Below, in pieces: positions 1-5,544 of a stretch of DNA of 6,834 bases. Origin of the DNA: Cytophagales bacterium. GTDB lineage: Bacteria; Bacteroidota; Bacteroidia; Cytophagales; Cyclobacteriaceae. Every line of letters begins with the position of its first letter. The stretch's first letter is position 1. Below the pieces are notes generated by a model. That model was given only the letters and a program-made list of their open reading frames with translations, was not told where the DNA came from and ran no database searches. The position numbers and the translations under genes were made by a program. The stretch lies in NCBI GenBank assembly GCA_003504855.1, contig DNZD01000273.1, forward strand, positions 1 to 6,834, read 5' to 3'.

Positions 1-19
1 GTCGGTGTTCTTCACCGAC
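1..19. repeat. Hairpin repeat, truncated by the window edge
   Basis: A perfect inverted repeat: GTCGGTG, five-base loop TTCTT, CACCGAC. It matches the last hairpin of the 96-bp module found at 1271-1366 and 2236-2331, so the window most likely starts inside another copy of that module. It is followed by ACTGACTC, a linker also present inside the module at 2236-2331. It has no coding content. Function is not shown by the sequence. Confidence 0.75.
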
Positions 20-30
20 TGACTCACGCT

Positions 31-154
31 GGTCGGGGTGTGTAACCCCGACCTATTTATTGATCACACGATCTTCAAGACCCGGATCTGCGATCCGACC
101 GGTCTATAACATTACAAACGCGGTAATGGCATTCGGATGCTTCACTCCAACATG
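31..154. repeat. 124-bp dispersed repeat, type A, copy 1
   Basis: This copy aligns with 1147-1271 over its whole length with roughly 88 percent identity and one single-base indel. It opens with a strong hairpin (GGTCGGGGT, loop GTGTA, ACCCCGACC). A second small hairpin lies near the middle (CGGATC, loop TGC, GATCCG). The copy ends at CTCCAACATG. A short open frame crosses the repeat (60-254) but is not preserved in the other copy, so I treat the element as non-coding. Together with copy 2 it brackets the gene at 384-1139. Confidence 0.85.
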
Positions 155-383
155 CGGCCAACGAACGCTTCACTTGCTCAATTGTGGTCCGTTAGCTGAA
201 CTTCAGAATAAGCCTTTAGTGAGAATGGAGCTTTTTAGAGCTATGGGTTTTTAGTTGGCCCTGTGGCTTAGAATATTCAAGGAATAAGTGACCCGCTTAT
301 ATTCTCGTAGTCTCAAAGCAGTATTCTTTAGAAGCATTGATGCTGTTTGGAATCGATACACAGATGAGGCATAACCTAGTTGC
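155..383. other. AT-rich gene-free spacer before the first CDS
   Basis: No convincing gene is present. The stretch starts exactly where the similarity between the two type A repeats stops. It contains a separated inverted pair, GGCCAAC at 156-162 and GTTGGCC at 254-260, and a short hairpin AGCT..AGCT near 229-242. It presumably contains the promoter of the gene at 384, but no element close to the Bacteroidota consensus TTTG / TAnnTTTG with correct spacing stands out. No clear ribosome binding site is seen just before 384, which is common in Bacteroidota. Confidence 0.5.
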
Positions 384-1139
384 ATGAGAATTTTACTATT
401 GGGATGCATATTCTTAATTCGGGCGAACTTGGGCTATTGTCAAGAGCATTTATCTGGATTGGCTAGAATGAATTGGTTAGCTAGTTCTAATAAGTGGCAA
501 ACAGGAACTCTGGATAATATTGGCAAGAGTGTTAACGTAATTGATACTGTTTATGTGTTGCCTGCGACTATAGACTGCTTTGTAAGACTGACTTATTCAA
601 CCCTGCAAAAGGATACGATTTCCGGTAAGTCTTCGGAGAAGTATATAAACGCAATAGTGGCACAAGAACTTAGCGGCAAGAAATTTAAGAAAATAGAAAC
701 GCTAGAGGAAGAGAAAATAATCACTTGTAGGGCAGTTGCGGACCGTATACTTAGGGATTTAAAGTTTACAGACTTGGACAATTATAATATTTTGAAGTAT
801 AGCAAGGGTGATTTGAATAGAATAATTACTGAAGGAGGCTTAAGTGATATTATCCCTAAAGGGAATTGGATTTTGATGCCCGTAATTCGATGGTATAGAA
901 CAAAAGACAATTTTGATCCAGAGGCAAGGCGGAACTACTTCAATGGTGATTTTGCATGGGTTGGTTCTGTGAGCCTCCAGGTTTTTTTTGTGCTGGTTGA
1001 TCTAAGAAGTGGTGAGGTGGTCTATTTTAAGTATTACCATTGGTCAGTCGTGGGTGATAATTTTCCATTTGACTCAGCAATAGCAAGGAAAATTATGAAA
1101 AAAGGGATCAGGCCTCTGCAAAGATATTTTGGTCGATGA
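384..1139 (+). CDS. Unrecognised exported protein (251 aa)
   Basis: I do not recognise this protein. It begins with a short hydrophobic segment (residues 1-19, LLLGCIFLI core, then GYCQ), consistent with a Sec signal peptide cleaved before Q20. The mature part is soluble-looking, with a lysine/glutamate-rich stretch at 97-112. From about 115 to 220 the pattern is a helix (RAVADRILRDL), then ILMPVIRWY, then alternating hydrophobic strands ending in VLVDLRSGEVVYF. A strand followed by 'D-x-(R/T)-S/T-G-E-V-V' is reminiscent of CsgG/LpoB-like periplasmic or lipoprotein folds, but this is only a pattern resemblance. The gene is visibly richer in A+T than the large gene at 2337-5099. It lies between two direct copies of a 124-bp repeat, which suggests insertion or exchange of this segment. 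The start at 384 is the first ATG and it places the signal peptide at the N-terminus. Confidence 0.75.
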   Translation: MRILLLGCIFLIRANLGYCQEHLSGLARMNWLASSNKWQTGTLDNIGKSVNVIDTVYVLPATIDCFVRLTYSTLQKDTISGKSSEKYINAIVAQELSGKKFKKIETLEEEKIITCRAVADRILRDLKFTDLDNYNILKYSKGDLNRIITEGGLSDIIPKGNWILMPVIRWYRTKDNFDPEARRNYFNGDFAWVGSVSLQVFFVLVDLRSGEVVYFKYYHWSVVGDNFPFDSAIARKIMKKGIRPLQRYFGR

Positions 1140-1146
1140 GTATTCT

Positions 1147-1271
1147 GGTCGGGGTGTGTAACCCCGACCTGTTTATTGATCACACGATCTTTGAAGACCC
1201 GGATCTGCGATCAGTCCGGTCCATAACATTACAGACTCGGCAATGGTATTCGGATACTTCACTCCAACATG
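1147..1271. repeat. 125-bp dispersed repeat, type A, copy 2
   Basis: This is the direct copy of 31-154. It begins eight bases after the stop codon of the gene ending at 1139. The leading hairpin (GGTCGGGGT, loop GTGTA, ACCCCGACC; 1147-1169) is identical in both copies. The central GATC..GATC hairpin is shorter here, because the GATCCG arm of copy 1 reads GATCAG. The element is joined without a gap to the three-hairpin module at 1271-1366. The leading hairpin could act as a transcription terminator for the upstream gene, but no T-tract follows it. Confidence 0.85.
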
Positions 1272-1366
1272 TCAATCCACACCCACGGTGCCGGTTAAGA
1301 AAACCGGCACAAACTAACTCCAGTCGGTGTTCCGACTAGTCCCGGTCGGTGTTCTTCACCAACCGA
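1271..1366. repeat. 96-bp three-hairpin repeat module, type C, copy 1
   Basis: This module matches 2236-2331 with three substitutions in 96 positions. It contains three consecutive hairpins: GTGCCGGTT / AACCGGCAC with loop AAGAA (1288-1310), AGTCGG / CCGACT with loop TGTT (1322-1337), and CGGTCGGTG / CACCAACCG with loop TTCTT (1343-1365). The first stem is perfect here and has an A.A mismatch in the other copy. The third stem has one mismatch here and is perfect in the other copy. The module lies between convergent genes (384-1139 on plus, 1401-1958 on minus), so a role in ending transcription from both sides is possible. REP-like mobile repeats are an alternative reading. Confidence 0.85.
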
Positions 1367-1400
1367 TGGTACAAGTGATCAAGGAAGAGTTTTAGCCAAC

Positions 1401-1958
1401 CTAATTGCAACAGTTACTTCTTGCCTTAAGGATTCCTATTGAAGCCCCAGCCCTCATCGATGGCTGATTTTTAATGTATGTGTCGTAATTAAAGTGTCCA
1501 TCCTGATGGCTACTCATAAATACCTTTTGAAAGGATGGTCCGGCGAACAGATCAATGGTAAGTTTGTCCTTGACTACCCATTGCTTACCGATAACAGCTC
1601 CACCACGCAAAAGATTAATGTTCCCGCTTCCGCTGTTATTCAACACGTTTAGATTCTGGAAGTGGAGAAATGGTCCAATATAGAACCCATTAAGCCTGTT
1701 TGACTTTCGGGTATAAAACCGGTATTCCTGACTTATCCCAAGCCCCTGTGCTCTCTCTCCGCCGCCTGAATAGTTCGTGTAAATGAAACCGAACTGCAGA
1801 CTCTGATTTAGCTTTAACATCCGCTCGTAGGATGGCCCAACTGCACTAATATCATTGTAGTTAAGTGTAGTGACTTTGAACGCGTGATCTTTGTATTGTC
1901 CGTTAGCATGCAGGAACGAAAATGCGCAGACGAATACAAAAACAGACTTGTAGCTCAT
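1401..1958 (-). CDS. Small exported beta-barrel-like protein, DUF3575-type (185 aa)
   Basis: The product starts with a signal peptide (SVFVFVCAFSFL core, cleavage likely after ANG at residue 20, mature N-terminus Q21). The rest alternates hydrophobic and polar residues, as in outer-membrane beta-strands: LQFGFIYTNY, GISQEYRFY, NGFYIGPFLHFQNL, LRGGAVIGKQWVV, LTIDLFAGPSFQ and MRAGASIGI. The pair 'GFYIGPFLHF' and 'GKQWVVKDKLTIDLFAGPSF' resembles the DUF3575 family and similar small outer-membrane barrels common in Bacteroidota. I infer an outer-membrane location with no known substrate. The C-terminus (KARSNCCN) is unusual because barrels of this type normally end in a strand closing with an aromatic residue. 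The end may have drifted or been altered next to the repeat block. The ATG at 1958 is chosen because it places the signal peptide at the N-terminus; no Shine-Dalgarno sequence is visible. Confidence 0.8.
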   Translation of the reverse strand: MSYKSVFVFVCAFSFLHANGQYKDHAFKVTTLNYNDISAVGPSYERMLKLNQSLQFGFIYTNYSGGGERAQGLGISQEYRFYTRKSNRLNGFYIGPFLHFQNLNVLNNSGSGNINLLRGGAVIGKQWVVKDKLTIDLFAGPSFQKVFMSSHQDGHFNYDTYIKNQPSMRAGASIGILKARSNCCN

Positions 1959-2002
1959 ATCAGGAAAACTTAGTTAAATTTAAGACTGATTTGCCTGAGT
2001 TG

Positions 2003-2035
2003 ATAATATACGCTGAGGTGGCGGATAGTAACCAA
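2003..2035 (-). promoter_or_regulatory. Possible Bacteroidota-type promoter for the gene at 1401-1958
   Basis: On the minus strand TTGG (2032-2035) is followed after 21 bases by TATATTAT (2003-2010). This partly fits the Bacteroidota pattern of a -33 TTTG and a -7 TAnnTTTG. It would give a leader of about 40 bases to the start codon at 1958. The match is incomplete, so this is a suggestion only. Confidence 0.25.
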
Positions 2036-2043
2036 TTAGTTTA

Positions 2044-2064
2044 GGTAGGTGCTCTTCGCCGACC
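2044..2064. repeat. Degenerate copy of the GGTCGGTG hairpin
   Basis: The sequence GGTAGGTG, loop CTCTT, CGCCGACC differs from the intact hairpin of the type C module at four positions, and the stem is partly broken. It appears to be an old decayed member of the family. It is followed by GC-rich sequence (CGTCGCTGCGCC) unlike its surroundings. Confidence 0.5.
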
Positions 2065-2140
2065 GTCGCTGCGCCCGCCGCCGTCAGACAGGTCCTTACA
2101 GGAAAGTCGGTTTTTAGCTTCAAAAACAGCCAACGTACCG

Positions 2141-2158
2141 GGGGTATCCTCATACCCC
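2141..2158. repeat. Seven-base-pair hairpin
   Basis: A perfect inverted repeat: GGGGTAT, loop CCTC, ATACCCC. On the plus strand it is followed by TTTC, which is too short for a good intrinsic terminator, and there is no plus-strand gene just upstream. It sits immediately beside the 11-bp tandem repeat. The function is unknown. Confidence 0.5.
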
Positions 2159-2169
2159 TTTCATACACT

Positions 2170-2217
2170 ATCCATACTCTATCCATACTTGATCCGTACT
2201 TGATCCATACTTGATCC
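2170..2217. repeat. 11-bp tandem repeat, about 4.4 copies
   Basis: The units are ATCCATACTCT (2170-2180), ATCCATACTTG (2181-2191), ATCCGTACTTG (2192-2202) and ATCCATACTTG (2203-2213), then a partial ATCC. A T-run follows at 2217-2224. The 11-bp period is close to one helical turn, so the same face of DNA is presented each time. It lies between the 3' end of the large gene (ending at 2337) and the upstream region of the gene at 1401-1958. It could be a protein-binding array or just replication slippage. Confidence 0.8.
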
Positions 2218-2235
2218 TTTTTTTAGGGCGGGTCA

Positions 2236-2331
2236 GTCAATCCACACCCACGGAGCCGGTTAAGAAAACCGGCACAAACTGACTCCAGTCGGTGTTCCGA
2301 CTAGTCCCGGTCGGTGTTCTTCACCGACCGA
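2236..2331. repeat. 96-bp three-hairpin repeat module, type C, copy 2
   Basis: This is the direct copy of 1271-1366. Its hairpins are GCCGGTT / AACCGGC with loop AAGAA (2255-2273), AGTCGG / CCGACT with loop TGTT (2287-2302), and CGGTCGGTG / CACCGACCG with loop TTCTT (2308-2330). It begins five bases beyond the stop codon of the large minus-strand gene, so in that transcript it forms the 3' untranslated end. A role in mRNA 3'-end formation or stability is possible. No T-tract follows on the minus strand. Confidence 0.85.
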
Positions 2332-2336
2332 CATGC

Positions 2337-5099
2337 CTAATCAACATGAATGTAATGAACACAATGCACCGGGGTTCCATCGCTTAATATCCCCTCCACC
2401 ACAATTCTGTAATCCCCAGGCATGTCGGACGTATAGAAACTCAAATCAGCAGGCCTGGTGCTCGATACTTTGACCGCCGGATTCCAGTACAACGTCGATC
2501 TCGAATCTGGCAAATTGCCAGTAGAAGGGGAGCGAGCATAGTCGGGTGATAGAAACGGCTGTGGTCTCGACAAACCAGTAATCTTGATCACCGGCTCTGT
2601 CTGCTTTATGCGTGCCTCAGAGACAGCATCTATACTGCCTGTTTTCGTGTATATGGCAACGACCCCGAAGGCCCCGGTAAAATCACCGGTTCCACCATAG
2701 AGGGGATTAAGCCGGTTGGTGAATTCAATAGCCTCCACCATATCCGGATTTATGGTGGTCAACGTTTGCCCTGCCGAACCGGACATGGCCACGTCGTTGA
2801 TGGTCACCAGCACCTGCTTTGGATACGCTGCAGAAATTCCCCGCGTCGTAAATACCTGCCACTCTGATGGCTGATCAGGGAGATTGGCATATCTGATGAT
2901 GAGTCCCGGGAATTTGCTCTGGAGCGCCAGCAACAAGTTGGCATAGCTCTTATTGATGTCCTTGCCTGTCAAAACATAGTCCGGCTTACCCATGGTTGAT
3001 TTGTAATTTTCGATAAGCCCGGCTCGTACCCGACGTCCTTTAACGACAACGGCATTGAGGATGGAACTTGAATCGGTCAAGTTCGACTGAGTCATGCGCT
3101 GGACAGTGGTCTCCTTTATTGTGTCAATTGGTGGCAACGGCCCGTCATAGTGAAAGGCTGGTTCCTGGTAGGTATCAACAACAACATTTCCTTTAACCTT
3201 AGCCTGGCTTTTGATCATGTAAGACACGGTGTCATAGTACATTCCATCCCGAACCTTAAAATGACCATCAGGGTCCATTTTAACGGTGGCGTAGTTGGGT
3301 GGATTGATTCGCAGTACGTCCAGTAATTCTTCGGCAATCTTGTTCTTGTCGTTTCGATACTGGCCGGAGAAGTAAATGCCCTGCTCTCTTTCATATTTCA
3401 AAGGCGTCCCATGGGGGAGATGAGGAATCTGCCGGGAAAATACTTCCGTGATCGACGGCTCAAAATTCACCGCCGCCACCTGGAAGGCGTCAACCACCGA
3501 AACCGATAATTCACCAAAGTTTAGTTCAGCACTGTCTGTGGTAAGCTCAATCCTGATTTTGACTTTGTCGCGCAAGCCATATGTTTTCTTGTCAGCGTTG
3601 AAGCGAATGGGTCCGTTGGTATTTGACAAGGAGGAATTAGTACTCGGATTCCTGACCCTGGACTTCATTGGAAGAACCGGAATGTACTTCGTATACAGGG
3701 ACGCTTCACCAAAGTTTCTGTTAATATTGGTGTAGGCCCGAAGAAAGTAAGCTCCTGTTGGTGTCGTATCGGAGATCTTGAATGAGCCATTGAATAAACC
3801 GCTGTCGATGGCCAACAGTCGCCTTTGGACAACATCACCATTTTGTTTAAGCAATTCTACCCTCATTATTTTACTCAGAGAATCAGATATCGTTGTTGCA
3901 TGGCCTTTCAGGTACCCGGCAAACCAAAGGGTTTCACCCGGATAATAGTAGGGCTTGTCAGTGTGAACATAGACTTGCTCAAAGTCAATTCCCCTGACGT
4001 CTGAGCCTGGTGATGATTTCAATTTAGATTTGTAATTGAGTGGCAGCAGGTTTGCTACCCGTTCGGCATTCAGGTAACCAGAGACATTTACCGCCAGCGG
4101 ATTTAGTTCTATGCCATCTTCATTGACCAGCAATGAATCCTGAATATTGACCCAGCCAACCAGCCACGGTACATCGTTATACGTCCTTCTTCTTGCAAAT
4201 GCTTTTGTATAGTGTACTTCTAAATTGCTGGTGGCCCGGATGCTGAATATGCCCTTTTGTTTTGTCGGCCGGACCATGGAACCGGTATCCATGGGTAAGA
4301 GAAACCGCCCTAACTCCTGGTAAAAGAAGGCGGAGCGTGAAGATGCATTTTCGAATCCAGGCTTCTCCCGGTAGAGTTTAAAACCTTCGCCCCGAAGCCG
4401 GTGCTGAACCATGGATTGTAACAGGTATTGCCTTGACCGGCGATAGATGATCTCCCGGTTGGCCTTCCAGCGCGACTTTTGAATCGAGTCCTTGGCAGGT
4501 TGTTCCAGAAACCTTGTGTGGCCTTCAATCAGATAGGACTGGCCCTGGGTTTTGAATTGGGTCAGATCGAAAAAGACCAGGTACCCCAGTGCATTGTTGT
4601 GTATTTGAATCGGGTTGCTGGCAGTCGCCAGCAAGATGCCCTCTTTGTCGGATGTGAATTCCAGTTCCCAGGGGTTCAGTATTTCGCATTCACGCGCGTA
4701 GTCGGAATTGCCCAGGAATGCCTTCTTAAACTTCTTGTATTTCCTTTCCCACGCCACGTCTCGTTTAGCAACTACTTCAATTGACTTTAACTCCACTTCT
4801 TTGGCGGCAAGTTCAATAAGGCCCAATTGTTTGTCGGCTCCAGTCCAGTTAATGGTAAACTTGAGTGTTTCGTATCCCACAAAGGAGACAACTACCTCAT
4901 AGACGCCTGGATTTTCAGGACCTTTCAAAGAGAATTCCCCATTCAATGCTGTGGCTACACCTAATGAAGTATTGTTCAGATATACGTTGGCAAAGGGCAC
5001 ACCGTCTCGTGTAGCGCGATCGATGACCCGTCCTGAGATAACTTGTGAAAATGAAGTAACCGACCAGCTGCAAATACATATTAGCAACAGCCATTTCAT
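2337..5099 (-). CDS. Exported CarboxypepD_reg / MG2 / TonB-plug protein without barrel (920 aa)
   Basis: The signal peptide is residues 1-19 (LLLICICSWSV core, ending SFSQ). Next comes a carboxypeptidase-regulatory-like domain at about 20-91 (SGRVIDRATRDGVPFANVYL, then ALNGEFSL and VSFVGYE). A Bacteroidota-type linker region follows at about 111-266, with FLGNS, ILNPWEL, NNALGYLVFFDL and WKANREIIYRRS. An MG2-like macroglobulin domain spans about 369-476 (VYVHTDKPYYYPGETLWFAGY, then GAYFLRAYTN), with a further MG-like unit near 499-546. A TonB-receptor plug-like domain is at about 696-821 (VFTTRGIS, VLVTINDV, INPDMVEAIEF, YGGTGDFTGAFGVVAIYTK). A C-terminal Ig-like tail (STLYWNPAV, SFYTSDMPGDYRIVVEG) closes the protein. 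There is no 22-strand barrel, so it cannot be a complete TonB-dependent transporter. No thioester motif of true alpha-2-macroglobulins is seen. It is probably periplasmic or envelope-associated; its partner is unknown. The frame extends upstream to 5201, but that start lies in a hairpin repeat. The ATG at 5099 gives a proper signal peptide. Confidence 0.88.
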   Translation of the reverse strand: MKWLLLICICSWSVTSFSQVISGRVIDRATRDGVPFANVYLNNTSLGVATALNGEFSLKGPENPGVYEVVVSFVGYETLKFTINWTGADKQLGLIELAAKEVELKSIEVVAKRDVAWERKYKKFKKAFLGNSDYARECEILNPWELEFTSDKEGILLATASNPIQIHNNALGYLVFFDLTQFKTQGQSYLIEGHTRFLEQPAKDSIQKSRWKANREIIYRRSRQYLLQSMVQHRLRGEGFKLYREKPGFENASSRSAFFYQELGRFLLPMDTGSMVRPTKQKGIFSIRATSNLEVHYTKAFARRRTYNDVPWLVGWVNIQDSLLVNEDGIELNPLAVNVSGYLNAERVANLLPLNYKSKLKSSPGSDVRGIDFEQVYVHTDKPYYYPGETLWFAGYLKGHATTISDSLSKIMRVELLKQNGDVVQRRLLAIDSGLFNGSFKISDTTPTGAYFLRAYTNINRNFGEASLYTKYIPVLPMKSRVRNPSTNSSLSNTNGPIRFNADKKTYGLRDKVKIRIELTTDSAELNFGELSVSVVDAFQVAAVNFEPSITEVFSRQIPHLPHGTPLKYEREQGIYFSGQYRNDKNKIAEELLDVLRINPPNYATVKMDPDGHFKVRDGMYYDTVSYMIKSQAKVKGNVVVDTYQEPAFHYDGPLPPIDTIKETTVQRMTQSNLTDSSSILNAVVVKGRRVRAGLIENYKSTMGKPDYVLTGKDINKSYANLLLALQSKFPGLIIRYANLPDQPSEWQVFTTRGISAAYPKQVLVTINDVAMSGSAGQTLTTINPDMVEAIEFTNRLNPLYGGTGDFTGAFGVVAIYTKTGSIDAVSEARIKQTEPVIKITGLSRPQPFLSPDYARSPSTGNLPDSRSTLYWNPAVKVSSTRPADLSFYTSDMPGDYRIVVEGILSDGTPVHCVHYIHVD

Positions 5100-5127
5100 G
5101 TTGGATTTTGGATGGTTGATCACATAA

Positions 5128-5135
5128 TAAATATA
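5128..5135 (-). promoter_or_regulatory. Probable -7 promoter element of the large plug/MG2 gene
   Basis: On the minus strand the sequence is TATATTTA, seven of eight positions of the Bacteroidota -7 consensus TAnnTTTG. A TTG lies 23 bases further upstream, slightly farther than the usual spacing for a -33 element. Initiation a few bases downstream would give a leader of about 20-25 bases before the ATG at 5099. This supports that start over the in-frame ATG at 5201, which would lie upstream of the promoter. Confidence 0.4.
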
Positions 5136-5177
5136 CTGTCTTTTGTACACTCTTAACGCAATGACATCCACTTGCCT

Positions 5178-5201
5178 GTGGTCGGTGTTGTCACCGACCA
5201 C
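5178..5201. repeat. GTGGTCGGTG hairpin of the dispersed family
   Basis: A perfect 10-bp stem: GTGGTCGGTG, loop TTGT, CACCGACCAC. It shares GGTCGGTGTT with the other hairpins in the window but has an extended stem and a shorter loop. It lies upstream of the large minus-strand gene and downstream of the tRNA and its tandem elements. It could therefore terminate read-through from the tRNA, though no T-run follows on the minus strand. Confidence 0.7.
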
Positions 5202-5209
5202 CTTGAATC

Positions 5210-5222
5210 AGAGACAGGGATT
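5210..5222 (-). other. Distal att-like 13-bp direct repeat of the tRNA-Ser 3' end
   Basis: On the minus strand this reads AATCCCTGTCTCT, identical to the 3' strand of the T-stem plus the acceptor 3' strand of the tRNA-Ser gene (5545-5557). The same 13 bases recur at 5378-5390. The three occurrences are spaced 168 and 167 bp apart. Identity ends at 5210, since neighbouring bases on the far side differ. A short copy of a tRNA 3' end at the distal boundary of an element is the usual mark of tRNA-targeted integration. Here it may alternatively be the endpoint of a tandem duplication. Confidence 0.55.
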
Positions 5223-5252
5223 ACTGACGTGATCCCTCGAGGGGGGAGGCTT

Positions 5253-5373
5253 CACTCCAATCACCAATTTGCTTCGCAAATTTCACTATCAAAAATCTCC
5301 TGCCCGCTTCAGACGAGGCGTCTGGCGGTCATTCGCTTTTTGATAGTGCCGCTGCGCGGTGGTGATTGGAGTG
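5253..5373. other. Cloverleaf-forming palindromic core of copy 1
   Basis: The outer stem is CACTCCAATCACC (5253-5265) with GGTGATTGGAGTG (5361-5373), 13 bp. Inside it lie three arms almost without unpaired bases between them. Arm 1 is AATTTGC, loop TTC, GCAAATT (5266-5282). Arm 2 is CACTATCAAAAA (5284-5295) with TTTTTGATAGTG (5337-5348), an internal loop of 8 and 8 bases, then CCGC-TT-CAGACG, loop AGG, CGTCTG-GCGG (5304-5328). Arm 3 is CCGC, loop TGC, GCGG (5349-5359). All three terminal loops have three bases. The pairing can form in RNA or in single-stranded DNA of either strand. I checked it by eye; energies were not computed. Confidence 0.85.
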
Positions 5374-5377
5374 GCGG

Positions 5378-5544
5378 AGAGACAGGGATTACTGACGTGA
5401 TCCCTCGGGGGGGAGGCTTCACTCCAATCACCAATTTGCTTCGCAAATTTCACTATCAAAAATCTCCTGCCCGCTTCAGACGAGGCGTCTGGCGGTCATT
5501 CGCTTTTTGATAGTGCCGCTGCGCGGTGGTGATTGGAGTGGCGG
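5378..5544 (-). repeat. tRNA-linked palindromic element, copy 2 (167 bp)
   Basis: This is the head-to-tail neighbour of copy 1 and directly abuts the tRNA-Ser gene. Its cloverleaf core is 5420-5540 and I see no difference from the first core. The outermost bases of the core overlap the CCA end of the tRNA gene (5539-5541). The CCCTCGAGGG palindrome of copy 1 is broken here, because the A is missing and the run reads as seven G on the plus strand. On the minus strand the element would be the immediate trailer of the tRNA transcript. Confidence 0.85.
5420..5540. other. Cloverleaf-forming palindromic core of copy 2
   Basis: It has the same four-helix arrangement as in copy 1, shifted by 167 bases: 13-bp outer stem, arms with loops TTC, AGG and TGC. 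In a minus-strand transcript the core begins within the encoded CCA of the tRNA, so the CA of CCA could pair in the outer stem before 3' processing. Confidence 0.8.

Larger units (their letters stand above)
5210..5377 (-). repeat. tRNA-linked palindromic element, copy 1 (168 bp)
   Basis: This unit is essentially identical to the next one (5378-5544); the only difference seen is an extra A in the G-rich run near 5240. In the tRNA orientation it consists of a 121-base palindromic core (5253-5373), then a C-rich segment with the palindrome CCCTCGAGGG, then GATCACGTCAGT, then the 13-bp core AATCCCTGTCTCT. Open frames crossing it on both strands also run across the tRNA or change at the copy boundary, so I see no gene in it. 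The near identity of the copies points to recent duplication or to repeated insertion. Confidence 0.85.

Noticed and set aside
139..150. GCTTCACTCCAA shared between the type A repeat and the tRNA-linked element (5249-5260), suggesting a common origin.
   Set aside because: A 12-base match is expected about once by chance in a window of this size, and similarity does not extend on either side.
60..254. 64-aa open frame across the first type A repeat.
   Set aside because: The frame is not kept in the second copy of the repeat (indel and different continuation), and the composition is that of a repeat; no signal of coding.
156..260. GGCCAAC / GTTGGCC inverted pair 105 bp apart, considered as an integron attC site for the cassette-like gene at 384.
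   Set aside because: The outer boxes differ from RYYYAAC / GTTRRRY by one base each, and no inner complementary L boxes are present where attC requires them. No comparable site follows the gene.
1980..2186. 68-aa minus-strand open frame upstream of the small barrel gene.
   Set aside because: It is built from a degenerate hairpin, a GC-rich scrap and part of the 11-bp tandem repeat; no recognisable protein features.
5100..5201. N-terminal extension of the large plug/MG2 protein to an ATG at 5201.
   Set aside because: The extension lies partly in a hairpin repeat, covers the likely promoter, and would bury the signal peptide 34 residues inside.
5296..5341. Hairpin plus TTTTT inside the element as an intrinsic terminator for the tRNA.
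   Set aside because: The T-run lies about eight bases from the hairpin on either strand and is itself paired with the A-run in the larger fold, so it does not fit a standard terminator.
5172..5510. 112-aa plus-strand open frame over the tandem elements.
   Set aside because: It is an internally repeated translation of the palindromic elements and the frame changes at the copy boundary because of the one-base difference.
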